Shown: piece by piece, positions 43,218-51,688 of the stretch
Layout: each line of letters opens with the position of its first letter
How positions within the stretch are numbered: the stretch's first letter is position 1
The notes under the pieces: model-generated
What the model was told of the DNA's origin: nothing
Database searches by the model: none
The model's input: only the letters and a program-made list of their open reading frames with translations
Assembly: GCA_016709145.1 (NCBI GenBank)
Contig: JADJEK010000001.1
Location: forward strand, 1,444,604 to 1,508,603
Reading direction: 5' to 3'
Source of the DNA: Planctomycetota bacterium
Lineage (GTDB): Bacteria > Planctomycetota > B15-G4 > JADJEK01
DNA: 64,000 nucleotides
Program-made: the position numbers and the translations under genes

Positions 43218-45776
43218 TCACTTGTCGTCGTGCGGGAACTCGTTTTGGGTCTCGGGTTCCAGCGGCAGCACGGCGTTCGGCTCGAGCTGGAGGAGCTTCG
43301 CTCGAACTTCCTTGTCCTTCGGGTTCTGCGTCAGCACGCGCTGCAGGATCGGGATCGCCTTCGAACCCTCTTCGGTATCGGCGAGGCACAGCCCGAACGC
43401 GCGCAGGACGGAGAAGTCCTCGGGAGCGACTTGGAGGGCGGCTTCCAACGCCGAGAGAGCCGCGGGCAGGTCCTTGCTGCGGTGATAGGCCATGCCGAGC
43501 ACGCGGTACGCCTCGGCCGTCGCGTGTCCCGCGCTGACCACGAACTCGAGGTCCTCGATCGCGGCCTCGTCGTCGAGCAGCTCGAAGTTGATGCGGCCCG
43601 AGATCAGGCGCAGGTCCTCGTCGTCCGGGTGCGCGGCCAAGGCCGGGAGCAGGACGCGATCGCACAGCTCGTAGTTCTTCTTCGCGAACGCGAACACGAT
43701 GAAGTTGAGGACGGCCTGATGCACGAACGGCACCGACGGCGCCGAGGCGATCGCCTTCGCCATCGCGTCGGCCTGCGGTTCGGTCAGACGATCGCGCTCG
43801 CTCTTGGCGTTCAGCAGCTCGACGTCGAAGTAGTCGATCACGTGTTGTGCCAGAGCGTCGAGGATCGATGCGACCGCTTCGCCGACCGCGGCTCGATCGG
43901 TACCCGAGGTCGCGGCGCGCACGCGAGCTGCCAATGCGCGCAGGCGTGCCTCGCTCGGCAGCGTGCGTTCGAGCTTTGCCGTCGGTCGCATGAGTTCGAC
44001 GATCGGGTCGAGGACCGAGTTCGCGCGTGTGCCGCCGACGTCGAGCAGCGTCGATGCCGGCAATTGCACGCGGAAGCCCGTGTCGCCGGCAGCAGGCAGG
44101 GAGCCGGCCTCGAAACCCACGAACGGTCCGGCGAAGCCGTCCGCCGTCAACCACGTGCGAATCGTCGAGAACTCTGCGGCCAGCGCGCGACCGACTGCTG
44201 CGACCTCGTCCAATCCGATCGCCTGCAGATCGAGCCAGACGAACACGGAGCCGCGCTCGGCGAGGAGTGCCTTGGCGTCTCGGAAGCGTTCGCGCGTCAG
44301 CATGCGCGCGGATTCGTCGTCGAGATTCGGCGTCGACACGAACGTGATCACGTCGAAGCGCGCGCTCTCCGCGATCAATTCGGTGAACGAAGCGTGGCGT
44401 TCGTCGCCGAACATCGTGCGGTCGAGCAACGGAATGGTCGGCACGATCGCGTAGCGACCGAAGGTCGTGGCTCCGATCGACTCGCGGTGGTGCGCCGTGA
44501 CGTTGCCGACCAACAGCAACGACGTTCCGTGCGTGATCTCCGCCGGCGTGAAGATCTCTTGGGACTCGAGGCCGGCGAAGGTCGGGATGCGCGTGGTGCG
44601 GCGGTTGTGCCACTGCAGATGATGAGCGCCTTCGGCCTGAGTCATGTTGCGGACCGAGCGCAGCACGCCGTCCTCGGTGATCCGATGGCCCGCGTAGATC
44701 TCGAGTGGCCCTTCGCGGACGAGCGCTCGCGGTTCGCCGAACAGTCGCGTCGGCCAGGCCTTGGCGCCGTCGGCGAGGGCGTGCGTCGCGCCGATCGCGC
44801 CGATGGCGGCGCCGCTGAACACCGCGGCCGCGGCCAGCGGACGGATGCGCGCACCGAGGACGTTCGTGAGCCACGCGCCCGCTGCGACCGACGCGAGGCC
44901 GGCGAGGATCTGCACGGCGCGGAACTCGGACCCGATGGGATGATCGCCGAGCCATGTTTCCTGCATCGCGCGCGCGCTCGATCCACGGATCAGCTGGACG
45001 CGAAACATCGCACCCAGTGCGGCGATCCCGAGCAGCGCCGTGACGACGCGTGCGATCGGACCGGGGTAACGACGGAGTCGCAAGAAGGCGCCGAGCGCGA
45101 TCCCGAGCAGGAGCACGACGCCGACGACTTCGTGGCTGAAGCGAAGGCCGGAGGTCTGCTGCAGCAAGAACGGTCGAGCGAGCGCTAGCGCGAAACCGAT
45201 GGCGATGCCGGCGAGCGCGGGCTCGAGCAAGCGGCTGCTCCAACCGCGTTCGTCGCGCACCGATTCGTCTTTCGTCGCGCCTTCCCCGATCTGACGCGTC
45301 GCGCACAGCAACACGCTGGCAAGCACGAGCCAGTCCCCGAACGGGAACAGCGGCAGGAACAGCCAGTCTTGGGCGAGGAGTCCGAGCGCGGCACCGAGCA
45401 GCACCAGGCCCGGCTCCAGCGAGCCGCCGCCTTGCATGCGAGCGGCGACGAAAGCCCCGGCCACGATCGCGCCGAGCATCCATGGCCCGTCGGCGTGGCG
45501 GATCGACTCGATCGAACCGCGCAGGACCAGCGCGAGTCCGACGAACGCGATCGCGCCGATCACACGCACCAGACGGTGTTCGACGCGTGGCACGAACGCC
45601 GCCAGGAGCGCACCGGCGGCGAGGAAGGCCGCGACGCCGATCAGCGCGGCTGCGGACGTCGGTCGAACTTCCGCGACGAGACGGAGCAGGAACGAGACGA
45701 GCGAAACGCCGAAGAAACCGGTGAAGAACGACGCGATCGGAGCCACGCGCGACCTCGGACGGAGTGAATGGACCAT
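43218..45776 (-). CDS. Polytopic membrane protein with a degenerate spermidine-synthase-like domain and C-terminal TPRs
   Basis: 852 residues from the ATG at 45776. The first 420 residues contain about twelve hydrophobic segments. Residues from about 430 to 600 follow the layout of the soluble half of fused MFS/spermidine-synthase proteins: RIPTFAGLESQ, ATTFGRYAIVP, FDVITFVSTPN, LTRERFRDAKALLAERG and FVWLDLQ. The AdoMet/decarboxylated-AdoMet motif is not clear, so catalysis is doubtful. The last 200 residues carry tetratricopeptide repeats (AYRVLGMAYHRSKDLPAAL). Such proteins are common and mostly uncharacterised. I cannot assign a function beyond membrane location and protein interaction. 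Confidence 0.7.
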   Translation of the reverse strand: MVHSLRPRSRVAPIASFFTGFFGVSLVSFLLRLVAEVRPTSAAALIGVAAFLAAGALLAAFVPRVEHRLVRVIGAIAFVGLALVLRGSIESIRHADGPWMLGAIVAGAFVAARMQGGGSLEPGLVLLGAALGLLAQDWLFLPLFPFGDWLVLASVLLCATRQIGEGATKDESVRDERGWSSRLLEPALAGIAIGFALALARPFLLQQTSGLRFSHEVVGVVLLLGIALGAFLRLRRYPGPIARVVTALLGIAALGAMFRVQLIRGSSARAMQETWLGDHPIGSEFRAVQILAGLASVAAGAWLTNVLGARIRPLAAAAVFSGAAIGAIGATHALADGAKAWPTRLFGEPRALVREGPLEIYAGHRITEDGVLRSVRNMTQAEGAHHLQWHNRRTTRIPTFAGLESQEIFTPAEITHGTSLLLVGNVTAHHRESIGATTFGRYAIVPTIPLLDRTMFGDERHASFTELIAESARFDVITFVSTPNLDDESARMLTRERFRDAKALLAERGSVFVWLDLQAIGLDEVAAVGRALAAEFSTIRTWLTADGFAGPFVGFEAGSLPAAGDTGFRVQLPASTLLDVGGTRANSVLDPIVELMRPTAKLERTLPSEARLRALAARVRAATSGTDRAAVGEAVASILDALAQHVIDYFDVELLNAKSERDRLTEPQADAMAKAIASAPSVPFVHQAVLNFIVFAFAKKNYELCDRVLLPALAAHPDDEDLRLISGRINFELLDDEAAIEDLEFVVSAGHATAEAYRVLGMAYHRSKDLPAALSALEAALQVAPEDFSVLRAFGLCLADTEEGSKAIPILQRVLTQNPKDKEVRAKLLQLEPNAVLPLEPETQNEFPHDDK

Positions 45777-45782
45777 GGAAAG

Positions 45783-45819
45783 CGAAGAGGCCGACGAGAC
45801 TAGCTCGTCGGCCTCTTCG
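45783..45819 (-). terminator. Strong hairpin terminator after the matrixin gene
   Basis: Sixteen-bp perfect arms around a five-base loop (ACTAG), about 46 bp past the stop codon at 45865 and ahead of the membrane protein start at 45776. There is no clear U-run, but the stem is long and GC-rich. Confidence 0.7.
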
Positions 45820-45864
45820 GAACGAGTGAACGAGTCGGGTGCCCCCGCGACTCGCTGCGCTCGA

Positions 45865-47421
45865 TTACTGGACCGTCGTGACCGTGACGTTCGACAGGTC
45901 GACGTCCGCCTCACTCGTCGCGGTCAGGATCTGCATGTGGAGCTGCAGACCGATCGGCGCGCCGGTGATCGGAGCGATGACCGAGCCGAGACCGACCGCG
46001 TTGGTGTTGCCGAACGGCACGAACCAGACGAAGTTCAGCATCGGCTGACCCTGGTACGTGATGGTCTGGCCAGTGAAGTTCACGAGCAGGAACTGCGGCT
46101 TGTTCGGATCGCCACCCCAGCTCCAGTTCAGGTTCCCGCCGTTGACGACGGTCGGCGAACCGACGAGCGTCAGCGGATCGGTCTGGACGACCGTCAAGAA
46201 CACCTGGTTGCTGGTGCCACCCGCCGTCGTCGCCGTGATGCCCATGAAGCCGAGTTGCGGAGCGACCGGGTTCGCGATCGTGATCGTGTTGTCGTCGACC
46301 ACCGTGAAACCCGACGTCAGCACGTTCGCGCCGTAGGCGACCGACGTCGCGCCGGTCAGGTTGTCACCGGTCAGAGTGACCGTGCCGCCCTGGAAGGCTT
46401 CGACGTTGAACGGGCTCGCCGTGAACAGGACCGGAGCGGGCGGAGGCGCCACGCCGCCGATGTCGATCGGGAACGGGTTCGACAGCACGCGCGGGCTCGC
46501 CGCGACGTTCCAGACCAGCACGTTGCCGTCGAGCGCGGTGTTCGGGATCGTCACGTTCAACGACGTCGCCGAGGTCGTCGCGACGTTCGTCACCACGCCC
46601 GGGATCGCGCCCGTGTTCGCGGTGGTGTTCGCCGTGAACTTGACGCTGACGGTGCCGGGGAACGGGAAGTTCGTGCCGGTGATCGTCAGTACCGAGCCGA
46701 GCTGCTTCGTGCCGCTGATCGCCGTGATCGTCGGCTTGTTGCCCGGGATCGCGCCGTAGATGTTGTTCAGACCGGCCTGGTCGTCGGAGGCGATGGTGCG
46801 CTGCTCCGTGCCCGTTCCGCAGATCGCCGGGCACATCGTCGTTTGCGACGCGCACGAGCCACCGCAGCTGACCGCCGAGTGACCGAGTCCGAGCGCGTGG
46901 CCGAGTTCGTGCGCCGCGACACCTTGGATGTCGATCTGGCCGCCGCTGACGGAACCCGGTCCGTCGGCCCACGTCCAGTTCTCACACATCAGGATGAACC
47001 AGCCGTCCGAGATCGGTGTGACGGTGTAGGCAAGCGTGCCGCCGCCGCAGCCATCGGTACCCCAGAACACGGTGTTGCTGTTGCTGTTGCCGGCCGACGT
47101 CGCGACGCCGCCTTGCCAGTCGTAGTCGAAGTTGCGCGCGGCTGCGGCCGTGCTCGAGTTCCAGGCCTCCGCGGCCTTCCACACCGACAGCGGTGCGCCG
47201 AGCGCGCCCGGGTGATTGGTTTCAGCCGTGACGTTGTTGTTCGCGGCTGCGTCGGCGGCGTTGTTCCACACGCGCACGTCGCGCTGGAAGCCGTTGCCGG
47301 TGGTGGCGATGCCGAGATTGCCACCGAGCGTCGAGAAGCCCGTCGACGTCGACGGCCATGCGAACACGAGCGAGAGCGCCGCGGCGCCCGACAAGACGAG
47401 GAAGCGAGGGGAGATGTTCAT
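45865..47421 (-). CDS. Matrixin-type secreted metalloprotease with TIG/IPT domains
   Basis: 518 residues from the ATG at 47421, nine nt after AAGGAG. Signal peptide region MNISPRFLVLSGAAALSLVF. The zinc motif HELGHALGLGH (171-181) and a Met-turn (TTMCPAI, Met196) identify an M10/metzincin catalytic domain. Residues 230-420 hold two IPT/TIG-type beta-sandwich domains (TITAISGTKQLGSVLTITG, VTLTGDNLTGATSV). It would act outside the cytoplasm on proteins. It sits downstream of, and probably in operon with, the small protein at 47439: an alternative GTG start at 47442 would overlap that gene's stop, but the Shine-Dalgarno supports 47421. Confidence 0.9.
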   Translation of the reverse strand: MNISPRFLVLSGAAALSLVFAWPSTSTGFSTLGGNLGIATTGNGFQRDVRVWNNAADAAANNNVTAETNHPGALGAPLSVWKAAEAWNSSTAAAARNFDYDWQGGVATSAGNSNSNTVFWGTDGCGGGTLAYTVTPISDGWFILMCENWTWADGPGSVSGGQIDIQGVAAHELGHALGLGHSAVSCGGSCASQTTMCPAICGTGTEQRTIASDDQAGLNNIYGAIPGNKPTITAISGTKQLGSVLTITGTNFPFPGTVSVKFTANTTANTGAIPGVVTNVATTSATSLNVTIPNTALDGNVLVWNVAASPRVLSNPFPIDIGGVAPPPAPVLFTASPFNVEAFQGGTVTLTGDNLTGATSVAYGANVLTSGFTVVDDNTITIANPVAPQLGFMGITATTAGGTSNQVFLTVVQTDPLTLVGSPTVVNGGNLNWSWGGDPNKPQFLLVNFTGQTITYQGQPMLNFVWFVPFGNTNAVGLGSVIAPITGAPIGLQLHMQILTATSEADVDLSNVTVTTVQ

Positions 47422-47438
47422 TGGAGTGTGCTCCTTGC

Positions 47439-48026
47439 TCACTTCGACTTCGACTGCGCGGCCTTGAGGACCGCGACGGCGTCGATGATCTGGGGGCTGA
47501 GGTCGGACAACTTGGTGTTGTTCTCGACGGCGAAACTCGCGCCTTCACCGAGGACGACGACTTCGCCCTTGCGGTTCTTCTGCGTGCGCAGGATCTCGGC
47601 GAACGAATCGATCTTGTAGGCCGCAGCGTCGTGGGTGCGGATGCCCGCGTCGGCGCGCAGGAACATCAACACGCTCTCGCCGACGCGCATCTCGTCGTCG
47701 GAAGGGGTGATCGACAGGCGCTCTTCACCGGCGCCGGGCACGTAGACCGTGAGTTCGTTCGGCTGGTTGGCAGGAGCGATCGCCTGCTCGACCTTCACCG
47801 TGAGGACCGTGAACGGAACGAACGACAGCACGTCGTCCAATTTCTGGGAGCGGGACGCGACGATGGTCCCGTAGACCACCGCGCCGTCCTTTTGGGCCTC
47901 GATCAGCTCGAGTTGCTTGGACATGTCACGCGGGATGACGGTCGCGACGGCGATGCCGGTCAGCAGGGCGACGCCAGCGACAGCGAGCGCGAGTGGTGAT
48001 CGCACTCGTCCGAAAGAGCAGCGCAT
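47439..48026 (-). CDS. Small exported protein, partner of the matrixin gene
   Basis: 195 residues with an N-terminal membrane segment (LALAVAGVALLTGIAVATVI) and an extracytoplasmic remainder. It is lysine- and glutamate-balanced, with DDVLSFVPFTVLTVKVE and LMFLRADAGIRTHD, and reads like a small beta-rich regulator or chaperone. I do not know a family. It lies 18 bp upstream of the metalloprotease start in the same direction, which suggests joint expression. It could help secretion or inhibition of the protease, but there is no direct evidence. Confidence 0.7.
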   Translation of the reverse strand: MRCSFGRVRSPLALAVAGVALLTGIAVATVIPRDMSKQLELIEAQKDGAVVYGTIVASRSQKLDDVLSFVPFTVLTVKVEQAIAPANQPNELTVYVPGAGEERLSITPSDDEMRVGESVLMFLRADAGIRTHDAAAYKIDSFAEILRTQKNRKGEVVVLGEGASFAVENNTKLSDLSPQIIDAVAVLKAAQSKSK

Positions 48027-48275
48027 GCGGAAGATCCTCCAGGGTCGGATTCGGGAGAGGAATTTTGGAGCTAGGCTCGGGGCGAAAGCACGCTGAGCGA
48101 TCGGAAACGCTGGGTAAGGGCACCGCCGAGGCTCAGTTCAAAAGAGTTTAACCCGATGCTGTCACCACCGGCAAACGTTCTCTAAACAGCAGTTTCGGGC
48201 GCTGGTTTCGGTGAAAATTCCTTTCAGTCTCGTGCTGGAAGTACGGCGAGTCGCCATCCATCGGGGCGGGAATCG

Positions 48276-49076
48276 ATGAGCTTCGACTTGACCGGGGCGC
48301 GCGTGTGGCTGACCGGGGCGTCCGCGGGCATCGGAGCGGCGACCGCGGTACGGCTGGCCCATGCGGGGGCGCGGCTGGCGCTCTGCGCGCGACGACGCGA
48401 CCGGCTGGACTCCGTCCGCGGGTCGTTGCGGGATCCGAGTTCGCATCTTGTTTTGCAGTGCGATGTTACGTCGCCCGAATCCGTGAAAAGCGCTGCCGCC
48501 GAACTCGAGGTGGCCTGGGGCGGTCTCGACGCGCTGGTGGCGAACGCCGGAGTCGGCGCCTGGACACCCGTTGCGGAAACCGACGAGGCGACACTCGACC
48601 ACGTCGTCCAAACCAACTTCAACGGTGTGGTCCGGTGCATCCGCGCCGCCGTGCCGCTGCTGCGCCAGTCGCGCCGCGGCGACCGCCGCATCGTCCTGGT
48701 GACGTCCGGTGTCGGCTTCCGCGGCTACCCGGGGCTTGGCGTCTACTCGGCGACCAAGGCGGCGCTCCACGGGCTGGCGGACGTCCTGCGCGTCGAACTC
48801 GACGTGGATGCCATCGCGACGAGCATCGTCGCGCCGGGACTGACGGCGACCGAGTTCAAGGCGGCATCGCTCGGCGCGCCGCGCGATCGAGCCAGCGACG
48901 GGATCCCGCCGGAGGCCGTGGCGGACGTGATCGCGCGCGCACTCGAAATCGGCGGCCCCGTCTACGCGCTCAACGCGAAGGCTCGACTCGCCGGCATCTT
49001 GAACCTGCTGTGGCCGCGCTTCGTCGACCGCAAGATGCGGGCGCTCACGCGGAGCGACGCGTCGTCGCCGACGTGA
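48276..49076 (+). CDS. Short-chain dehydrogenase/reductase
   Basis: 266 residues. Rossmann fold NAD(P) motif TGASAGIG (13-20), NAG (90-92), catalytic Ser (about 144), Tyr157 and Lys161 in YSATK. Arg-rich text after the first beta strand (CARRRDRL) favours NADPH. It has a C-terminal extension of about 25 residues that could be membrane-associated (LAGILNLLWPRFVDRK), like in fatty-acyl and sphingoid SDRs. The substrate is unknown. It is convergent with the GGDEF gene. Confidence 0.88.
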   Translation: MSFDLTGARVWLTGASAGIGAATAVRLAHAGARLALCARRRDRLDSVRGSLRDPSSHLVLQCDVTSPESVKSAAAELEVAWGGLDALVANAGVGAWTPVAETDEATLDHVVQTNFNGVVRCIRAAVPLLRQSRRGDRRIVLVTSGVGFRGYPGLGVYSATKAALHGLADVLRVELDVDAIATSIVAPGLTATEFKAASLGAPRDRASDGIPPEAVADVIARALEIGGPVYALNAKARLAGILNLLWPRFVDRKMRALTRSDASSPT

Positions 49077-49103
49077 CGCGGGGCGCGCGAGGCGGAACGC
49101 GGA

Positions 49104-51056
49104 TCACGCCGCGAACGTGACGCGATTGCGGCCGGCTTGCTTCGACGCGTAGACCGCTTCGTCCGCCGCCTTGTACAGCGCCGTGCTGTGCTCCATGTTC
49201 CCGGTGCGCACTGCGACACCGAGGCTCGCGGTGACATGTCCCTCGAACGACCCGTGTTGGATCACGTGGGCGGCGAGCGCGTTGCGCAGCCGTTCGGCGA
49301 CGATCTTCGCTTCGTCCGGACTGGTGTCGGGCAGGATCACCATGAACTCTTCGCCGCCCATGCGGCACACCGTGTCGGATTTGCGCACGTTCGCGCCGAG
49401 GATCTTCGCCGCTTCGCGCAGCACCTGATCACCGGCGTCGTGGCCGAACGAGTCGTTGACGCGCTTGAAGTGATCGAGGTCGAGCATGATCACCGCGAGC
49501 GACGTGGTCTTGTTCCACTGGTCCTCGAGTTCGGCGACGCCGTAGCGGCGGTTCGCCACCTGGGTGAGCGCGTCGGTGTTCGACGAGTTGTTGAGCCGAC
49601 GGTTCAGGATCGCGAGCTCGGCAACCTGGTCCTCCATCTTGCGGCGGTCGGTCGAGACCTGCTCGCGCAGACGCACGATGCGTTCGCCGGAACTCACGCG
49701 CGACAACAGGATGCGCGGGTTGAACGGCTTGGTGACGACGTCGTCGACGCCGGCTTCGAAGGCCTCGACCACGCGATCTTCTTCTTCGCGTCCGGTCAGC
49801 ATCAGGATGTGGATGTCCTTGCCGAGCTCGATGCGGCGAATCTGCTTCACCAGCTCGAGCCCGTCCATCTCCGGCATCATCCAGTCGGTGATGATCACGT
49901 GCGGACCGTGCTCGAGCGCGGCTTGGAGGCCGGCCTTGCCGTTGGGCGCGGAGATCAAGTTGTGACCCGTGCGCTTGAGATGCGTGAGCAACAGCTTCAA
50001 GCACACCGGATCGTCGTCGATCGCGAGGATCGTGAGCGGCTCGATCGCGGCCGCGTTCGATGCCGGCGTTCCGTCCGATTCGTCCGGCGTGGTCGGAGCA
50101 TCGGCAGCGAGCGCGATCTCGGGGGCCGCGGGCTGCGAGGCCTCGGCGGCGCGCGCCGCGATCTCGGTGAACGGATCGACCTTCGAGGTCCGGATCGCGA
50201 GCGTCTTGCCCCAATCCTGCCACTCGCGCGCGATCTGATCGCACGTCGCGATGAACTCCTGCGTGCTCATCTGGACTTCCTTGGCCCAGACTTCGACCTG
50301 AGACCACAGTGCGGGCCGGTTGGCCGCATCGTCGAGCAGGAGTTGCGCGATCGAGGACGACACGCGCAGCAACAGACGCAGCATCGTCGCGACGCGGTCG
50401 CTGTTGGCCGGATCATCGGCAGGGCTCGCCGCGAACGTCCTCGATCGCGTGCGCGTACGGGTCGGGCAGATGCCAGTCCCGCAGCATCGCGGCGCCGAGT
50501 TCGCGATGGTCCATGTCGAAGCTTGCTGCTCGACGCGCGCGAGTTCGAGGTCGTTGGTGCGCGGCGACGTCTGCGCGAGCACGTCCGCGTAGGCCTGCGG
50601 ATGGACGCACGCGAGCGCAAGTCGGCCGATGCCGGACAGCAAGCCGCAGATGTACGCGTCGGACGGCGCGCCCATGCGCTTGCGCGCGCTGATCGTTTGG
50701 CACGCGACGGCACGCGCCAACGACTCGGTCCAGTAGCGCTGGTAGTCGAACGACTTGCAGCCACCCTGACGGTAGGCCGAGATCAGGGAGAACCCGAGCG
50801 CGACGTTGCGTACCGTTCGCGCGCCGAGGCGCACGACCGCGTCGTTGACGTTGGTGATGACCTTCACGCCGGCCGAAGCCGCGCTGTTCGCCATCTTGAT
50901 GATGCGGCCGGTCAATGCCGGGTCGGTTTGGATCGTCTTCGCGATGTCGTCGGCGGAGAAGTCCTCCTTCTGCGTGAGAGTGAGGATCTTCATGCCGACG
51001 CCAGCCGGCGATGGCAGGTTCCCGGTGAGCTTCAGTTCGTCGAACGACTTCTTCAT
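49104..51056 (-). CDS. HDOD-REC-GGDEF signalling protein (HDOD carries a compensated frameshift)
   Basis: 650 residues from the ATG at 51056. Domain order: HDOD-type (about 1-235), linker, response-regulator receiver (about 342-460; phosphoacceptor Asp391 in IITDWMMPEMDG, KPF motif at 443) and GGDEF (about 490-650, GGEEF at 567-571), so it likely makes cyclic di-GMP under phosphorelay control. Residues 179-211 read as Arg/Cys/Thr-rich nonsense; the +2 frame over 50420-50522 instead encodes FDMDHRELGAAMLRDWHLP, the expected HDOD helix. A one-base loss near 50522 and gain near 50422 explains this. The enzyme may still work because REC and GGDEF are intact. The Hpt gene upstream is probably its partner. 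Confidence 0.85.
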   Translation of the reverse strand: MKKSFDELKLTGNLPSPAGVGMKILTLTQKEDFSADDIAKTIQTDPALTGRIIKMANSAASAGVKVITNVNDAVVRLGARTVRNVALGFSLISAYRQGGCKSFDYQRYWTESLARAVACQTISARKRMGAPSDAYICGLLSGIGRLALACVHPQAYADVLAQTSPRTNDLELARVEQQASTWTIANSAPRCCGTGICPTRTRTRSRTFAASPADDPANSDRVATMLRLLLRVSSSIAQLLLDDAANRPALWSQVEVWAKEVQMSTQEFIATCDQIAREWQDWGKTLAIRTSKVDPFTEIAARAAEASQPAAPEIALAADAPTTPDESDGTPASNAAAIEPLTILAIDDDPVCLKLLLTHLKRTGHNLISAPNGKAGLQAALEHGPHVIITDWMMPEMDGLELVKQIRRIELGKDIHILMLTGREEEDRVVEAFEAGVDDVVTKPFNPRILLSRVSSGERIVRLREQVSTDRRKMEDQVAELAILNRRLNNSSNTDALTQVANRRYGVAELEDQWNKTTSLAVIMLDLDHFKRVNDSFGHDAGDQVLREAAKILGANVRKSDTVCRMGGEEFMVILPDTSPDEAKIVAERLRNALAAHVIQHGSFEGHVTASLGVAVRTGNMEHSTALYKAADEAVYASKQAGRNRVTFAA

Positions 51057-51138
51057 AGGCCGAATGCTTGCCTCGAAAACGGAATCAGGAACGGAACGAA
51101 CCAGGAGATCGAGAACGACGACGAGCTGGGGTGGACGA

Positions 51139-51521
51139 TCAGCCGCGCAGTCGCAGGAACACGGTGCGGATGCGATCGAACTCGGAGCGAGCACGCGCCG
51201 CGAGTTCGGCCGCGCCATCGATCAGACCGCCGCGACCGAGCGTCTCCGAGTTGCTTACACCGGGCTCGCCAATCCCAGCGCGCCCATGTTCGCGGAGCTC
51301 GACCTCAGCCCGTGTGCCGCTCGCTCCATCGCGCCGGCGTCGTTCGTGGCGAGTGCGGCTTCGACGGCTTCGAGCCGCGTCGGCGAATCGGCGAGATACG
51401 TGTCGGTGAGATCGTGGAACAGCGACAGATCACCGGGGTCGCAGAGCGACTTCAGCGACTCGATCGTTTCGGCGTCGATGACGCCGTCGAGATCCGCAGA
51501 GGATTCGGTCTGGTGGTCCAT
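51139..51521 (-). pseudogene. Hpt (histidine phosphotransfer) protein gene with two frame-breaking insertions
   Basis: The intact frame begins MDHQTESSADLDG at 51521 and holds the phosphohistidine helix (AAHGLRSSSANMGALG), but reaches a TAA at 51255. After one inserted base near 51265 the text resumes ARCKQL. After a second near 51247 it resumes ETLGRGGLIDGAAELAARA, and ends in a proper stop at 51139. The reconstructed protein is about 127 residues, the normal Hpt size. So the gene is either decayed or miscalled. It lies 82 bp upstream of the HDOD-REC-GGDEF gene, a natural phosphorelay pairing. Confidence 0.75.
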
Positions 51522-51688
51522 TCGTGGTCCAGTTCTGCGCAGCGCGCACGCATCCGACGGTTTCGGGTGTATCGGCGGCACTGTCGACATGAATGAAGGT
51601 GTTTTCTGGAGGGCTTCGGGACTTTTCATTCACGCATCGTTGCATCGCGCTTTGCCGCGTCTTTGCGTTCGGAGCTCACGATCCATCC

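Noticed and set aside
45436..47619. 727-codon plus-strand frame over the metalloprotease
   Set aside because: Shadow frame; the minus strand holds the HELGHALGLGH zinc site.
49137..51596. 819-codon plus-strand frame over the GGDEF gene
   Set aside because: Shadow frame crossing a gene end; the minus strand has REC and GGDEF motifs.
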